From NCBI RefSeq assembly GCF_900635815.1, contig NZ_LR134173.1:781501-845500 (forward strand): a stretch of DNA of 64,000 nucleotides, in the 5' to 3' direction. The position numbers were made by a program, and so were the translations under genes. This document shows positions 27,402 through 36,666 of the stretch, piece after piece. The notes below the pieces were generated by a model. That model saw only the letters and a program-made list of their open reading frames with translations, was not told where the DNA came from and searched no databases. Each line of letters opens with the position of its first letter. Positions within the stretch are counted from its first letter, which is position 1. Source of the DNA: Legionella cherrii (GTDB taxonomy: Bacteria > Pseudomonadota > Gammaproteobacteria > Legionellales > Legionellaceae).

Positions 27402-27770
27402 ATGAAAAAGCAAAAGAAAAAAAATATCCTAACCCCTGCGAATGTATACCAGCACATGCTGCGCAATGCTTTTTTTGGAATGCTTATGACCGCAGCCGCC
27501 CTTTTTATAGGGATGTTGGGATATCATCATTTGGAGCAAATGTCTTGGGTTGATTCGTTTATGAATGCTTCGATGATTCTTTCAGGCATGGGGCCTGCAT
27601 CCAATTTGGTAACAATTCCTGGAAAGATTTTTGCCGGATGTTACGCGCTATTCAGTGGTTTGGCTTTTATTGCGATTATGGTGATTATACTTTCCCCTCT
27701 GATTCATCAGTTTTTTCGTAAGATTCATTTGGAAAGCAAAACAATCTATTCTGATGACAGTCAAAGCTAA
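27402..27770 (+). CDS. Small two-TM membrane protein, ion-channel-like
   Basis: A 122-residue membrane protein. The start is set at ATG 27402 (MKKQKKKNIL) with GGGAG upstream; an earlier in-frame start at 27360 would lie inside rlmKL. Two hydrophobic helices flank a segment MNASMILSGMGPASNL that resembles a pore loop of K+-channel-like proteins. The C-terminus is polar (HLESKTIYSDDSQS). The pattern is conserved in other proteobacteria as an unnamed family; channel function is not shown. Confidence 0.75.
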   Translation: MKKQKKKNILTPANVYQHMLRNAFFGMLMTAAALFIGMLGYHHLEQMSWVDSFMNASMILSGMGPASNLVTIPGKIFAGCYALFSGLAFIAIMVIILSPLIHQFFRKIHLESKTIYSDDSQS

Positions 27771-27794
27771 AAACATCTTTAATCTTATCGGGAG

Positions 27795-27820
27795 CAGGTT
27801 GGGGAAAAACCCCAACCTAC
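27795..27820. terminator. Hairpin between convergent genes
   Basis: CAGGTTGGGG (27795-27804), loop AAAAA, CCCCAACCTA(C) (27810-27820). A perfect 10-bp stem lies between two convergent genes and can act on both strands. It belongs to the same repeat family as 23412 and 49606. Confidence 0.5.
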
Positions 27821-27824
27821 AGTA

Positions 27825-28331
27825 TTAGAGTGTATCTTTATCAGGACCGTATATTTGTGCTTTTAACGAGGACATGAAGCCGGCCATAAAAAAGAGTTCG
27901 GCAACTAAGTACAAAGGAGCAATGAACGCTTGGCATAAATTATCCATGAAAGCGGGTTTCTTGCCCTCCAAATAATGGCCGTAAAATTGTAAACCCCAAC
28001 CCACTATAAAAAAAATGATAAATGACCAAACGCCTAATGTTGTGGGGCCGTCTTGGCTAAACCAATTGGCGATTAATAACAGGATCAGCATTATAGGCGT
28101 AAGCGCCAAAGATAATTGCCAATTTAAACGAAAATAATAAATTAAAGCAATCACCGTACCTATACAGGCAAGGTTTGTAGCAAAAACCCCCGGCATAATT
28201 ATTTTTATAAAACCCAACAGGATCATTACAGACAAGATGATGATGGGAACTCCTGCCATGTGCGTGTAGCGTGTCTGAATGTTTTGATGATATGCGGCGT
28301 AAAATTGCGCTTGTTCAATAAAGGATTTCAT
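27825..28331 (-). CDS. Mpo1-like (DUF962) membrane protein
   Basis: A 168-residue membrane protein of the Mpo1/YGL010w family; yeast Mpo1 is an Fe(II) dioxygenase acting on 2-hydroxy fatty acids. Family marks are YAAYHQNIQTRYTHMAGVPI near the start and WGLQFYGHYLEGKKPAFMDN, whose histidines bind metal in yeast. About four hydrophobic segments are present. I start at ATG 28331 (MKSFIEQAQFY), where family similarity begins; a GTG at 28370 would add 13 residues. Neither start has a strong ribosome binding site. Confidence 0.82.
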   Translation of the reverse strand: MKSFIEQAQFYAAYHQNIQTRYTHMAGVPIIILSVMILLGFIKIIMPGVFATNLACIGTVIALIYYFRLNWQLSLALTPIMLILLLIANWFSQDGPTTLGVWSFIIFFIVGWGLQFYGHYLEGKKPAFMDNLCQAFIAPLYLVAELFFMAGFMSSLKAQIYGPDKDTL

Positions 28332-28419
28332 TTTATAAATTTTCTGATGGAAGTCCTTAAAACATAGCACATTATCTTAAAAAATACAGTTGGACTTCTT
28401 TGTAAGGTGGTAATCTATT

Positions 28420-28450
28420 GTAGCCGGATTAGCGCAGCGTAACCCGGAGA
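28420..28450. repeat. GTAGCCGG...CCCGGA repeat
   Basis: GTAGCCGGATTAGCGCAGCG followed by TAACCCGGAGA. The same theme (CCGGGTTA near GCGTAA or GCAG) appears around 57458, 58883 and 62306. It is a dispersed intergenic repeat with no gene inside. It lies between pagP and the Mpo1-like gene. Confidence 0.4.
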
Positions 28451-28520
28451 TTTTGTACTGTAAAAAGGATTATGCTGCATCAATACGGGTTACCCAATAC
28501 TCTGGGTACACGGTACTCTG

Positions 28521-29177
28521 TTACTTATCAAAAGAGTATGTTCCTACAATATAAAGAACATTGCCGTTGGTTGATGAACCAGGAACATAGGCGGCTTTTA
28601 GGGAAAGTTTTTTATAAAATACCCCAGCCCATGGCACTGCTCCTGGAAAAGGAATATTGTGGAGAATATCGGGACGTGCTGTAACTAAAATAGAAAATCC
28701 CAAACCTGCTTTAAACTCTTTAGTCAGGTTTGCTACTTTCAAATAAGCATATCCTGCCGTTGGTTCTAAGTTACGGTGCGAGTCTAGGAAAGCAAAGGCG
28801 TACAGACCGTGCCAATTGCCTTTCTCGTCAAAAAATCCTTTTCCAAATCCGCCGCCCCATGCAAGCTCGTTGTATTTTTTTTCTCGGAGCCGTTCGGCTG
28901 AATAGGTAAAGCGGTTATGCCATGCATAACCAGAAAGATAAAGATCGGTATTTCCCTCAGTCCATACCTGATGAAGGCGATGGCAAAAAGGTTTAAATAA
29001 TGGAAGCCAATATTTACACCCTTTAGGTTCATCGGTTGTCAAAGCAACTTTATTGCTTTCTTGTTCTTTTTGCGTTACAGATGAAGAAGAAATAATGGAG
29101 GAATTACTACTGTACGTATTAAAAGAAAACAGTGTTAATAGACCAATAATGATCATTGGTAAGGTAAAGTTTTTCAT
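28521..29177 (-). CDS. pagP: Lipid A palmitoyltransferase PagP (Rcp)
   Basis: An outer-membrane beta-barrel enzyme that transfers palmitate from phospholipid to lipid A. In L. pneumophila its homologue Rcp gives resistance to cationic peptides. The 218-residue precursor has a signal peptide (about 1-22) and a Ser-rich linker. The PagP domain starts at [15 protein letters not shown], which holds the catalytic His, and continues through [12 protein letters not shown] and [15 protein letters not shown] strands. It ends in an aromatic-rich strand ([10 protein letters not shown]). Slightly longer than E. coli PagP because of the linker. Confidence 0.92.
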   Translation of the reverse strand: MKNFTLPMIIIGLLTLFSFNTYSSNSSIISSSSVTQKEQESNKVALTTDEPKGCKYWLPLFKPFCHRLHQVWTEGNTDLYLSGYAWHNRFTYSAERLREKKYNELAWGGGFGKGFFDEKGNWHGLYAFAFLDSHRNLEPTAGYAYLKVANLTKEFKAGLGFSILVTARPDILHNIPFPGAVPWAGVFYKKLSLKAAYVPGSSTNGNVLYIVGTYSFDK

Positions 29178-29301
29178 TTAATTTAAACCTAAGCGAGATC
29201 TATACTACAAATATAAATTTGATCAGGGGTTCCTAGTCTTGATTTGGCAGCGTTCTTGCTTATTTATATAGAAATATGAGCTTCAAAATAGTGAGCATAC
29301 C

Positions 29302-30675
29302 ATGGACTTGTTTCGTAAAAAAGAGATCAATGCATCATTGGCGGGGGAATCCCAGCTTACTCAATGTCTAACGGCTTTTGATCTCACTCTTTTAGGTATT
29401 GGGGCCATTATCGGTGCTGGTATTTTTATTTTGACCGGAATTGTTGCGGCAAGAGATGCTGGACCCGGGGTTATTTTTTCTTATGTACTGGCTGGATTTG
29501 CTTGTATCTTTTCAGCTTTATCCTACGCCGAGCTGGCTGCATCTATAGGTGGATGTGGCAGTGCTTATGGATATGCTTATGCCGGTTTTGGTGAGTTAAT
29601 TGCCTGGATTGTGGGTTGGGACTTGTTGTTGGAATATGCTATTTCTGTTTCTGCAGTTTCTGTCGGTTGGAGCAGTTATGCAAATGATTTCCTGATGGCG
29701 ATAAAAATAAATCTTCCTAAAGTATTTTTACATGGGCCGGCAGATGGGGGTATCTTTAATTTATTAGCCTGCATGATTATTGCGACTTTAACCGCTTTAT
29801 TAATTTGGGGGGTTAAATCAAGCTCCCGAGTCAATAATATTATGGTGATGATCAAACTTTTTGTGGTTCTTCTGTTTATTGTGATCGCCTCAGGAGAAGT
29901 GCACCCGGCCAATTGGTCACCATTCTTACCTTTTGGTTGGGAGGGCGTAATTAAAGGCGCCTCATTGATATTTTTTGCTTATATTGGATTTGATGCGGTA
30001 TCCACAGCTGCTGAAGAAGCAATCAACCCCCAACGTGATTTGCCCATAGGAATAATAGGTTCATTATTTATTTGTACCGTTTTATATATTATCGTTTCCG
30101 GATTATTAACAGGAATTGCGCACTACAGTACGCTCAATGTTGCATCTCCAATTAGCCATGCTTTATTAGTTTTAGGTTATAAATCCGTAGCCAGCCTGAT
30201 CAGTGTTGGTGCTATAGCAGGATTGACTACAGTCATGTTGGTATTATTTTATGGTTTAACACGCGTTATGTTAGCAATGACGCGTGATGGTTTATTACCT
30301 AAGTTTTTTTCCCAAACAAATCCATCGACTCACACTCCCATACGAATTATTTTATTGTGCGGTGTTTTAATGGCATCACTAGCTGCTTTTATTCCTATGG
30401 ATATTTTGGCTGAACTGGTGAATGTAGGTACTTTATTTGCATTTTTTATAGTCTGTGCTGGCGTATTGTTTTTACGTTATAAAAAGCCAGAAATGCAACG
30501 TCCGTTCAAAACCCTCGGGATGCCCTATGTACCTATTTTAGGGATGGCAACCTGTTTTTATTTAATCATTCATTTGCCTTCAATTACCTTAATCCGTTTT
30601 GTGATTTGGATGGTGGTGGGTTTGGTAATTTATTTTTCCTTTAGTTACAGCCATAGCACTTTGAGAAAAAAATAG
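29302..30675 (+). CDS. APC family amino acid permease
   Basis: A 457-residue inner-membrane transporter with about 12 hydrophobic helices, of the cationic amino acid transporter (CAT/YfnA) branch. Typical motifs are LLGIGAIIGAGIFILTG in TM1 and GFDAVSTAAEEAINPQRDLP in the middle. RDGLLPKFFSQTNPSTHTPI is the conserved cytosolic loop. The substrate is probably arginine, lysine or another amino acid; it cannot be told from sequence. Amino acids are the main carbon source of Legionella, so such permeases are numerous. Single gene. Confidence 0.92.
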   Translation: MDLFRKKEINASLAGESQLTQCLTAFDLTLLGIGAIIGAGIFILTGIVAARDAGPGVIFSYVLAGFACIFSALSYAELAASIGGCGSAYGYAYAGFGELIAWIVGWDLLLEYAISVSAVSVGWSSYANDFLMAIKINLPKVFLHGPADGGIFNLLACMIIATLTALLIWGVKSSSRVNNIMVMIKLFVVLLFIVIASGEVHPANWSPFLPFGWEGVIKGASLIFFAYIGFDAVSTAAEEAINPQRDLPIGIIGSLFICTVLYIIVSGLLTGIAHYSTLNVASPISHALLVLGYKSVASLISVGAIAGLTTVMLVLFYGLTRVMLAMTRDGLLPKFFSQTNPSTHTPIRIILLCGVLMASLAAFIPMDILAELVNVGTLFAFFIVCAGVLFLRYKKPEMQRPFKTLGMPYVPILGMATCFYLIIHLPSITLIRFVIWMVVGLVIYFSFSYSHSTLRKK

Positions 30676-30712
30676 GCAAGTATTTCAGTTGGTTGCATGA
30701 GTTTAGAAATCT

Positions 30713-30801
30713 CCTCTCCCACAAGTGGGAGAGGGGTGGGAAGGTTCATTAGTCAAAATCCATACCTTCATCCGACCTGAGCTTCTCCCTCCAGGGAGAA
30801 G
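30713..30801. repeat. Paired hairpins (CTCTCCC repeat)
   Basis: CCTCTCCCA and TGGGAGAGG (30713-30734), then CTTCTCCCT and AGGGAGAAG (30782-30801). They lie between convergent permease genes. Composition and spacing resemble the 16005 element, and the pair may terminate both transcripts. Confidence 0.5.
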
Positions 30802-30831
30802 GAATTTTGATGGGGTTGGAGCCAGCTCTTC

Positions 30832-31824
30832 TTAAATGTGGCTTAAGGTCAATGCGGCAGAAATTATTCCTGCTGCAGGAATTGTAATGAGCCAGGAAAA
30901 GAAAATTCTTTTGAGCACAGGCCAATGGGTACCTACAATCCCGTTAGTTAAACCTACTCCAGCAATTGCTCCGGTTACGGTATGGGTGGTTGAGACGGGA
31001 ATCCCACATTGAGTTGCAATAAAAAGCGAAACGGCGGCGCCAGTTTCAGCAGCACAGCCCTTCATGGTATCCAGTTTGGTTATTTGGGTACCCATAGTCC
31101 GGACGATGCGCCATCCACCGGCCAGCGTTCCAAAACTAATGGCAGCCTGACATGAAATAACCACCCAAAAGGGGACATAAAATGGGCCTTGAATCCAGGC
31201 GGATGAAAACAGCAAGATAGAAATGATACCCATGGTTTTTTGTCCGTCATTACTGCCATGGGTCAAGCTAAGTAGTGCTGAAGAACACAGCTGAAATCCT
31301 TTAAAAAGTTTCAGTTCAGTTTTCTTTTTATGGCGTGAAAATCGATTAAAAAAATAGGCCACAAGCAGCGCAACGCATAATCCAAACGCCGGCGAAATAA
31401 AAATTCCTCCAACAACTTTGATAAAACCTGATATTTTTAGGGATGAAAATCCTCCTTTGGCTATTGCAGCACCGGCTAGCCCGCCAACAAGCGCGTGTGT
31501 TGAGCTTGATGGAAGTCCATAATACCAAGTGACAAGATTCCAAAAGATAGCACCGACCAATGCCGCTAAAATAAAATGTGCATCAATAAGATCAGTATTA
31601 ATCAGTCCCTCACCGATGGTTTTTGCTACGGTTAAATTAAAAACTAAAAAAGCGATGAAATTGAAAAAAGCAGCCCATAATACGGCTTGTTTAGGAGTTA
31701 AAACTTTAGTAGTAACAATCGTCGCTATAGAATTCGCGGCATCATGGAAGCCATTGATAAAGTCAAAGACATAGGCAATCAAGATAACAAAAAGTGTGAA
31801 TAAAATGGCCGAGTCCATATCCAA
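30832..31824 (-). CDS. PiT family inorganic phosphate transporter
   Basis: A 330-residue inner-membrane Pi:cation symporter. The two PiT repeats are both visible: DFINGFHDAANSIATIVTTKVL at the N-terminus and SLTHGSNDGQKTMGI in the second half. GLPSSSTHALVGGLAGAAIA and GIPVSTTHTVTGAIAGVG are the matching inner motifs. The length is that of the short PiT branch (about 330-350), shorter than E. coli PitA. Single gene on the minus strand. Confidence 0.93.
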   Translation of the reverse strand: MDMDSAILFTLFVILIAYVFDFINGFHDAANSIATIVTTKVLTPKQAVLWAAFFNFIAFLVFNLTVAKTIGEGLINTDLIDAHFILAALVGAIFWNLVTWYYGLPSSSTHALVGGLAGAAIAKGGFSSLKISGFIKVVGGIFISPAFGLCVALLVAYFFNRFSRHKKKTELKLFKGFQLCSSALLSLTHGSNDGQKTMGIISILLFSSAWIQGPFYVPFWVVISCQAAISFGTLAGGWRIVRTMGTQITKLDTMKGCAAETGAAVSLFIATQCGIPVSTTHTVTGAIAGVGLTNGIVGTHWPVLKRIFFSWLITIPAAGIISAALTLSHI

Positions 31825-31911
31825 TAGTTCCTTGCGCCATAGCTTTATCTAGTTTAATTTCTAGAATTTCAACCACTTAATTGCGGATTTTGCTCCGTTT
31901 TCATCTGACTA

Positions 31912-32544
31912 TTATACATAGTAACTGCTTTTAGTCATTAATTTAGAAACAACACGCATTAACTGTTTCACGACATAGGGAAGTTCAATACCCCCAGCCT
32001 TCAACGCAGTTGCTGCATGTTGTTCTTCATCTTTTTTCATTTGCATGAGAATCGCTTGCGATTTTTTATCGTGCTCGGGCAATTTATCTAAATGCCGTTG
32101 GAGATGAGTCGAGACTTGTCGCTCGGTTTCTGCAACAAAGCCTAAGCTGATTTTATCCCCGGCCAAGCCCGCCACTGCTCCTAAAATCATCGAGCCGCCA
32201 TACCAAAAAGGATTTAAGATGCTTGGTTTTGAATCCAATTCCGCCAATCGTCTTTCACACCAGGCCAAATGATCCGTTTCTTCAGCCGCGGCATCGCTCA
32301 TTTGCTGTTTTACATGCGTGAGTTGTGCTGTTAGAGCCTGGCCTTGATAAAGTGCCTGAGCGCAAACTTCCCCCGCATGATTGACCCTCATAAGACCGGC
32401 AATGTGTTTCTTTTCTGGTATCGAAAGCTTTGTGTCGTTAATTTGTTCTGCAGGTGAGGGGCGAGCACTCATTCTTTGTGCAGGAGGAAATAAAGTACGG
32501 AGTGCATTATCCACTTCAGCTATTAATGTATCAAGTGTATTCAT
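31912..32544 (-). CDS. coq7: Demethoxyubiquinone hydroxylase Coq7
   Basis: A di-iron monooxygenase for the 6-hydroxylation step of ubiquinone synthesis. The start is placed at ATG 32544 (MNTLDTLIAEVDNALRTLF), giving 210 residues as in relatives; upstream in-frame codons would overlap the neighbouring effector gene. The ferritin-like iron ligands are seen as MRVNHAGEVCAQALYQGQ, AAAEETDHLAWCERRL, VAETERQVSTHL and MKKDEEQHAATA. Its upstream neighbour stops 37 bases before this start. Confidence 0.93.
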   Translation of the reverse strand: MNTLDTLIAEVDNALRTLFPPAQRMSARPSPAEQINDTKLSIPEKKHIAGLMRVNHAGEVCAQALYQGQALTAQLTHVKQQMSDAAAEETDHLAWCERRLAELDSKPSILNPFWYGGSMILGAVAGLAGDKISLGFVAETERQVSTHLQRHLDKLPEHDKKSQAILMQMKKDEEQHAATALKAGGIELPYVVKQLMRVVSKLMTKSSYYV

Positions 32545-32581
32545 GGGAAGCATGGTTTTTACAAAAATTTTGGACTTTAAC

Positions 32582-34165
32582 CTATGATATCCTGAAGTCT
32601 GAGCTTCCTGCCACAATTTTTGGTTGCTCAGTAGGCTTTTCTGAGTTACGTTTTCCAAAACTGCTTTTTAACATGTCGCTCGAATCAGGCACCGCTATCT
32701 CAACGAATCCATCATCAAGAGCATTACCCTGGGCATCTGTTGTTCCCATATGGGCACTTACATTACTTGTTTGAGGAATATCACTATCATCAAAGGGCGT
32801 TACACCTAGATCCCTCTCAGGATAAATGGTTTTGCGACCGAGTGAATGCAGGACAACTAAAGACAAGGCTCCGGTCGCTAAAGAGAGTGTTGCTCCTGTA
32901 GCCGCGGAAAGCGATACGCCTATTAAAGAAAATAACTGGGCAAAGGGGTAGGCGAGAGTAGAGAGCATCGATAATGCTCCAGGCCCCATAGTCGGCATAA
33001 GGGCTGCGACGATAGGTGGGGCGAATACGGCGAGAGTCGCTATTACTCCGCCAATAAAACATACTGAGGCCAACGCGCTGAGATATCCTAAAGCAGGATG
33101 GATTTTATGTGCTGCTTTAAAACTGGCCATCGGTGAGGTAATGGTTCTAAGCAGATAGTTTGCACCTTTAAACAGCGCTTGTAGTCCGATAGTGGTAAGC
33201 AGCAAAACACTGCGTATGCTCTGGGTGAATGCATTGGTTGGTGCCCAAGAGAGGAGCTGGTTTTTTAAAAAGGAGAATGTTTCACTGAGCAAATTAAGCG
33301 GGAACTCAAGAGCAAGTGACAGCAAATTAGTTAATGGGCTGGTAATAAACTTGAACGTAATAAAATAAGCAATTTTAGAGCCTTTTGCTTGTGAGGGCCA
33401 TCCCATAAAATAGTGCCCAAAATGATAGTTATTTCGTTCACCCTCATTCACAAGAGGTAAAAAGGTATCCTGCCAGGCCTTTTTCAAAAAGGAGAAAAAG
33501 GAGGTTTGGGGGACTTTTGGGGCATCTTGAGCATGAAGCTCTGTTGCCGAATTGCTTACCGGAGCGACTAATTCATCTAAAAGCGCTTCAGGACTTGGAT
33601 CGAAATCGGGAGCATCCTCAAGTAAATCGGCTAAAGTTTTGATGAGATGCCCCGTATGATAACCACAAGTAATGCCATCAAAAAATGATTGGGTTCCTAA
33701 GCCATAGTATGTGGCTGGTTGGTTAATCCCTAAATGGCCCAAGCTCACTGTTTGCCCACGTTCTGCAAATGGATTTAGAGAATGAAACATAGCCCTAAGG
33801 ATGCCGCCAATGCTATTCTTTGCCGTAGGTAATGAAAAGAAACGCTCAGGATTGCTGTATTTAGAGTCATAGACTTTAGGTTGTGCTCCATTTGGGGGAA
33901 GATGCATGGTGACAATGTGGCGTTCGGTAGCTCCTTCGCCTTCCACTCCAAACAAGATATGTTTTTTAGTTAAATCTTTTCTTGTCTCAAGAAATGCAAG
34001 AAATGTACTAAGTGATTCAACGGGTATTGAGTTATGCACAATAATCACATTATTACGGTGTTCTAGTGTCAGGGCTAACGCGGAAACATTGGTTTCAATG
34101 TCACCTTTAGCTTTTTTAAATAAAAACGGATAAGTAACATCACTAAGAAGGAAATAGCCAACCAT
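32582..34165 (-). CDS. Candidate CE-clan cysteine protease effector with membrane tail
   Basis: A 527-residue protein with no signal peptide. Residues 75-175 show an order typical of CE-clan (Ulp1/YopJ-like) peptidases: His83 (ERHIVTMHL), Asp100 in VYDSKYSN, Gln159 and Cys167 in GTQSFFDGITCGYHTG. The His-Asp distance of 17 equals that in yeast Ulp1. Residues about 355-445 are strongly hydrophobic (two or three membrane helices). The end is polar. The L. pneumophila effector LupA is a CE-clan deubiquitinase, so a ubiquitin- or ubiquitin-like-directed protease is plausible. It separates coq7 from the kinase gene. Fold and secretion are inference. Confidence 0.75.
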   Translation of the reverse strand: MVGYFLLSDVTYPFLFKKAKGDIETNVSALALTLEHRNNVIIVHNSIPVESLSTFLAFLETRKDLTKKHILFGVEGEGATERHIVTMHLPPNGAQPKVYDSKYSNPERFFSLPTAKNSIGGILRAMFHSLNPFAERGQTVSLGHLGINQPATYYGLGTQSFFDGITCGYHTGHLIKTLADLLEDAPDFDPSPEALLDELVAPVSNSATELHAQDAPKVPQTSFFSFLKKAWQDTFLPLVNEGERNNYHFGHYFMGWPSQAKGSKIAYFITFKFITSPLTNLLSLALEFPLNLLSETFSFLKNQLLSWAPTNAFTQSIRSVLLLTTIGLQALFKGANYLLRTITSPMASFKAAHKIHPALGYLSALASVCFIGGVIATLAVFAPPIVAALMPTMGPGALSMLSTLAYPFAQLFSLIGVSLSAATGATLSLATGALSLVVLHSLGRKTIYPERDLGVTPFDDSDIPQTSNVSAHMGTTDAQGNALDDGFVEIAVPDSSDMLKSSFGKRNSEKPTEQPKIVAGSSDFRIS

Positions 34166-34291
34166 AATAATCTTCGTCTGTGTGAACTACTTAATTATAT
34201 ATTGTTTATTGTTAATGCAACATTAAATGCTTGCATAATAATGCTCAGTAATACATCAGATGACTCAGTTTAAAATTCATTTATAAATTGG

Positions 34292-36349
34292 TTATTGTTG
34301 AATCCAATCTCGGACCGCTGTTATGGTCTCCTGATGAACCTGCAGAAATTGTTGGTACAGTGCTTGCGGATATATTTTCGGATGGTGTTGGAAATGTCGT
34401 TCCAAAGCTTCGCATGCCTGGCGCATGCGGATGGTGCCACAATAAAGGGCACTGCTTTTTATCTTATGGGTAATTTTATGAATCTCAATGAGATCTTGCT
34501 TTTCCCAAGCCTGTGTTGTTTTTATCAAATCTTTGACATTTTCTTCAATGAATAGAGGCATTATTTTTTTGAGTGCCGTTTCTGAGCCTAGATTATTTAT
34601 GCCGTGCGTCAAATCAAATAATGGATACTCATCAATTGGCAGCATGGATTCAAATTTTGTGGTGGGTAACTCGTCAGTTTGTATCGTGCTGTAATGCGCC
34701 AAAAATTCCTCCAGCATGTTGCTTCGCAAGGGTTTAGTAATTACTCGATTCATCCCTGCCTGCAAACACTCATTTTCTACATCAGCCACCGGATGGGCGG
34801 TTAAACCAATGATCGGAGTTGGGGGTTGATTATTGTTTTGTTCATGCGCACGAAATTGTTTTGCCAGGTGTATCCCCGTCGTATCAGGCAGGCCAATATC
34901 AGTTAATACCCAATCAAAAGTATGTGATTGAAATAATTCCAGCGCTTTGCTCCCTGTAGATGCAGATAAAAATTGAATACCTAATTGTTGCAAAAGGTTC
35001 TCTAACATTTTTAATGCAATCGCATTATCTTCAATCAGCAGTACACGAGGTGAGTGACCCGTATTTGCTAAAGGATTTTTTTGCATGATGATGGCGGATG
35101 GGGGCGGATCAGGTTGATTGGCAGGTTTTTCCGCAATGTGTACGGGAATGGTCAGTGTAAACGTAGTTCCTGTATGGATGGTTGAGTCCACCCGTATTTT
35201 TCCTTTTAATAATTGAGTATAGCGTTTCACTATATGCAAGCCCACACCATGACCTGAGTAAATCCCTTGATCGTTAGGCGTTGCACGATAAAAGCGTTTG
35301 AAAATCTTGTTTTTATCTTTAGGCTTAATGCCAGGCCCGGTATCTTTGACAAAAAACTCCAGGAATGTTTTTCCATGACTGTGCGACTTTGGCTTGACCC
35401 CAATCTCAACAAAACCTTTTTCCGTAAATTTAACCGCATTCCCCAATAGATTTAATAAAATCCGATGCAGTTTTACCTCATCAGTAGTGATCCATTCTGG
35501 GGTATTGATATCAATCGTGACTATTAAGTTTAAATTTTTCAATGTTATGGTGGGAAACTCGAGATCGGTGATGCTGCGAATCAAATGATGAACATTGCAT
35601 ACCGATTCATGAATTACATTTTCTTGTTGGCTGCCTGCAGCGATAATATCGAGTACTCCGTTAAGCAGTGCTAAGAGATGCTCTCCACTGATATTAATCA
35701 TGCGTGCATGTTCTTTTTCTCGGGCATTTTGAGCTTCTTGCTCCAGAATGCTCGACATGCCAATAATCCCACTTAATGGGGTACGAATATCATGACTCAT
35801 ATGACGAATGAATTCATCTTTAGCCCGGTTCGCTGCTTCTGCTTTGTCTCTAGCCTTCATGAGCTCCGTTTCGATTTTTTTTAGATAAGTGATGTCGATG
35901 GTATTGCCAACTATGCCAACAATCTTTCCTGATTTATCTAATAAAGGCCTTTTAGTGGAAAGCAAAATGACTTCTTCACCAGAAGGTAAAATCGTTTTTT
36001 CTTCTCGGGACAATTCAACATTTTTTTCGACTACTTCAAGATCATTCGCTCGAAAAAGATCAGCCGTTTGTTTACTAAAAAGCTCATAATCGGTTTTACC
36101 AATCACTTCATTTTCATTGCACTCCTTGATAAATTTCATATGGTGGAGGCTTTCAATACACCGTTGATTTATTCCCGACCATACTCCCTTTAAATCTTTC
36201 CAATAAATGTCTCCCGGCAAGGCATCAAGAAGTTTTTTCAATTGAGTACATTGTGCTTCTAAATGATTAACTTTCTTTTGCAACGTATTGATTGTTTTTT
36301 CTAAATCGGCTACTAAATTCGTCGAGTTGGAGGTTTCTTTTTTTGCCAT
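34292..36349 (-). CDS. Hybrid sensor histidine kinase (PAS-HisKA-HATPase-REC-HPt)
   Basis: A 685-residue cytosolic hybrid kinase with no membrane segment. Order: coiled coil (about 10-42), PAS domain (about 42-160), HisKA with phospho-acceptor His186 (HMSHDIRTPLSG), HATPase with Asn304 (N box) and DTGPG (336-340), receiver domain with Asp484 (VLTDIGLPD), and C-terminal HPt with His628 (HKITHKIKSSA). The arrangement resembles ArcB-type phosphorelay kinases lacking the membrane anchor. The signal and the partner regulator are unknown; no response-regulator gene is adjacent. Confidence 0.93.
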   Translation of the reverse strand: MAKKETSNSTNLVADLEKTINTLQKKVNHLEAQCTQLKKLLDALPGDIYWKDLKGVWSGINQRCIESLHHMKFIKECNENEVIGKTDYELFSKQTADLFRANDLEVVEKNVELSREEKTILPSGEEVILLSTKRPLLDKSGKIVGIVGNTIDITYLKKIETELMKARDKAEAANRAKDEFIRHMSHDIRTPLSGIIGMSSILEQEAQNAREKEHARMINISGEHLLALLNGVLDIIAAGSQQENVIHESVCNVHHLIRSITDLEFPTITLKNLNLIVTIDINTPEWITTDEVKLHRILLNLLGNAVKFTEKGFVEIGVKPKSHSHGKTFLEFFVKDTGPGIKPKDKNKIFKRFYRATPNDQGIYSGHGVGLHIVKRYTQLLKGKIRVDSTIHTGTTFTLTIPVHIAEKPANQPDPPPSAIIMQKNPLANTGHSPRVLLIEDNAIALKMLENLLQQLGIQFLSASTGSKALELFQSHTFDWVLTDIGLPDTTGIHLAKQFRAHEQNNNQPPTPIIGLTAHPVADVENECLQAGMNRVITKPLRSNMLEEFLAHYSTIQTDELPTTKFESMLPIDEYPLFDLTHGINNLGSETALKKIMPLFIEENVKDLIKTTQAWEKQDLIEIHKITHKIKSSALYCGTIRMRQACEALERHFQHHPKIYPQALYQQFLQVHQETITAVRDWIQQ

Positions 36350-36424
36350 CTTTTTCCATTATTAATAATAATTTTTAAATTTAGCGTCTATTGTTCACCC
36401 AGTTCTAAAAAACACGAATTATCC

Positions 36425-36484
36425 TGTATTTTTAAGCTTGGTCAATCAAGTTAATTGAAATAGAAGTAACTTGTATTTTTAAGC
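36425..36484. promoter_or_regulatory. Pair of 13-bp direct repeats
   Basis: TGTATTTTTAAGC occurs at 36425-36437 and again at 36472-36484, with 47 bases between starts. Both lie between the divergent kinase and aminotransferase genes, so they could be binding sites for a regulator. The rest of 36350-36666 is AT-rich and shows no gene. Confidence 0.35.
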
Positions 36485-36666
36485 ATAGCATAGATAAATA
36501 ATTCCCTTACTTTCTATTTGTTGATACTTTGGTCAGGGTGGGTGCTTTTGCGCAAATTGATGTTTGTGAGGGATAGAATTCTTATTGATTCAGCTGTTCT
36601 TAAAGTTGATGCTCTGTTTTATTTGTATTCTGTTATAATGGGCAAAGTTTAATTTTCGGTGACATT

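Noticed and set aside
32454..32774. 106-residue plus-strand frame across the coq7 start
   Set aside because: Opposite to two supported genes and lacks a ribosome binding site or domain.
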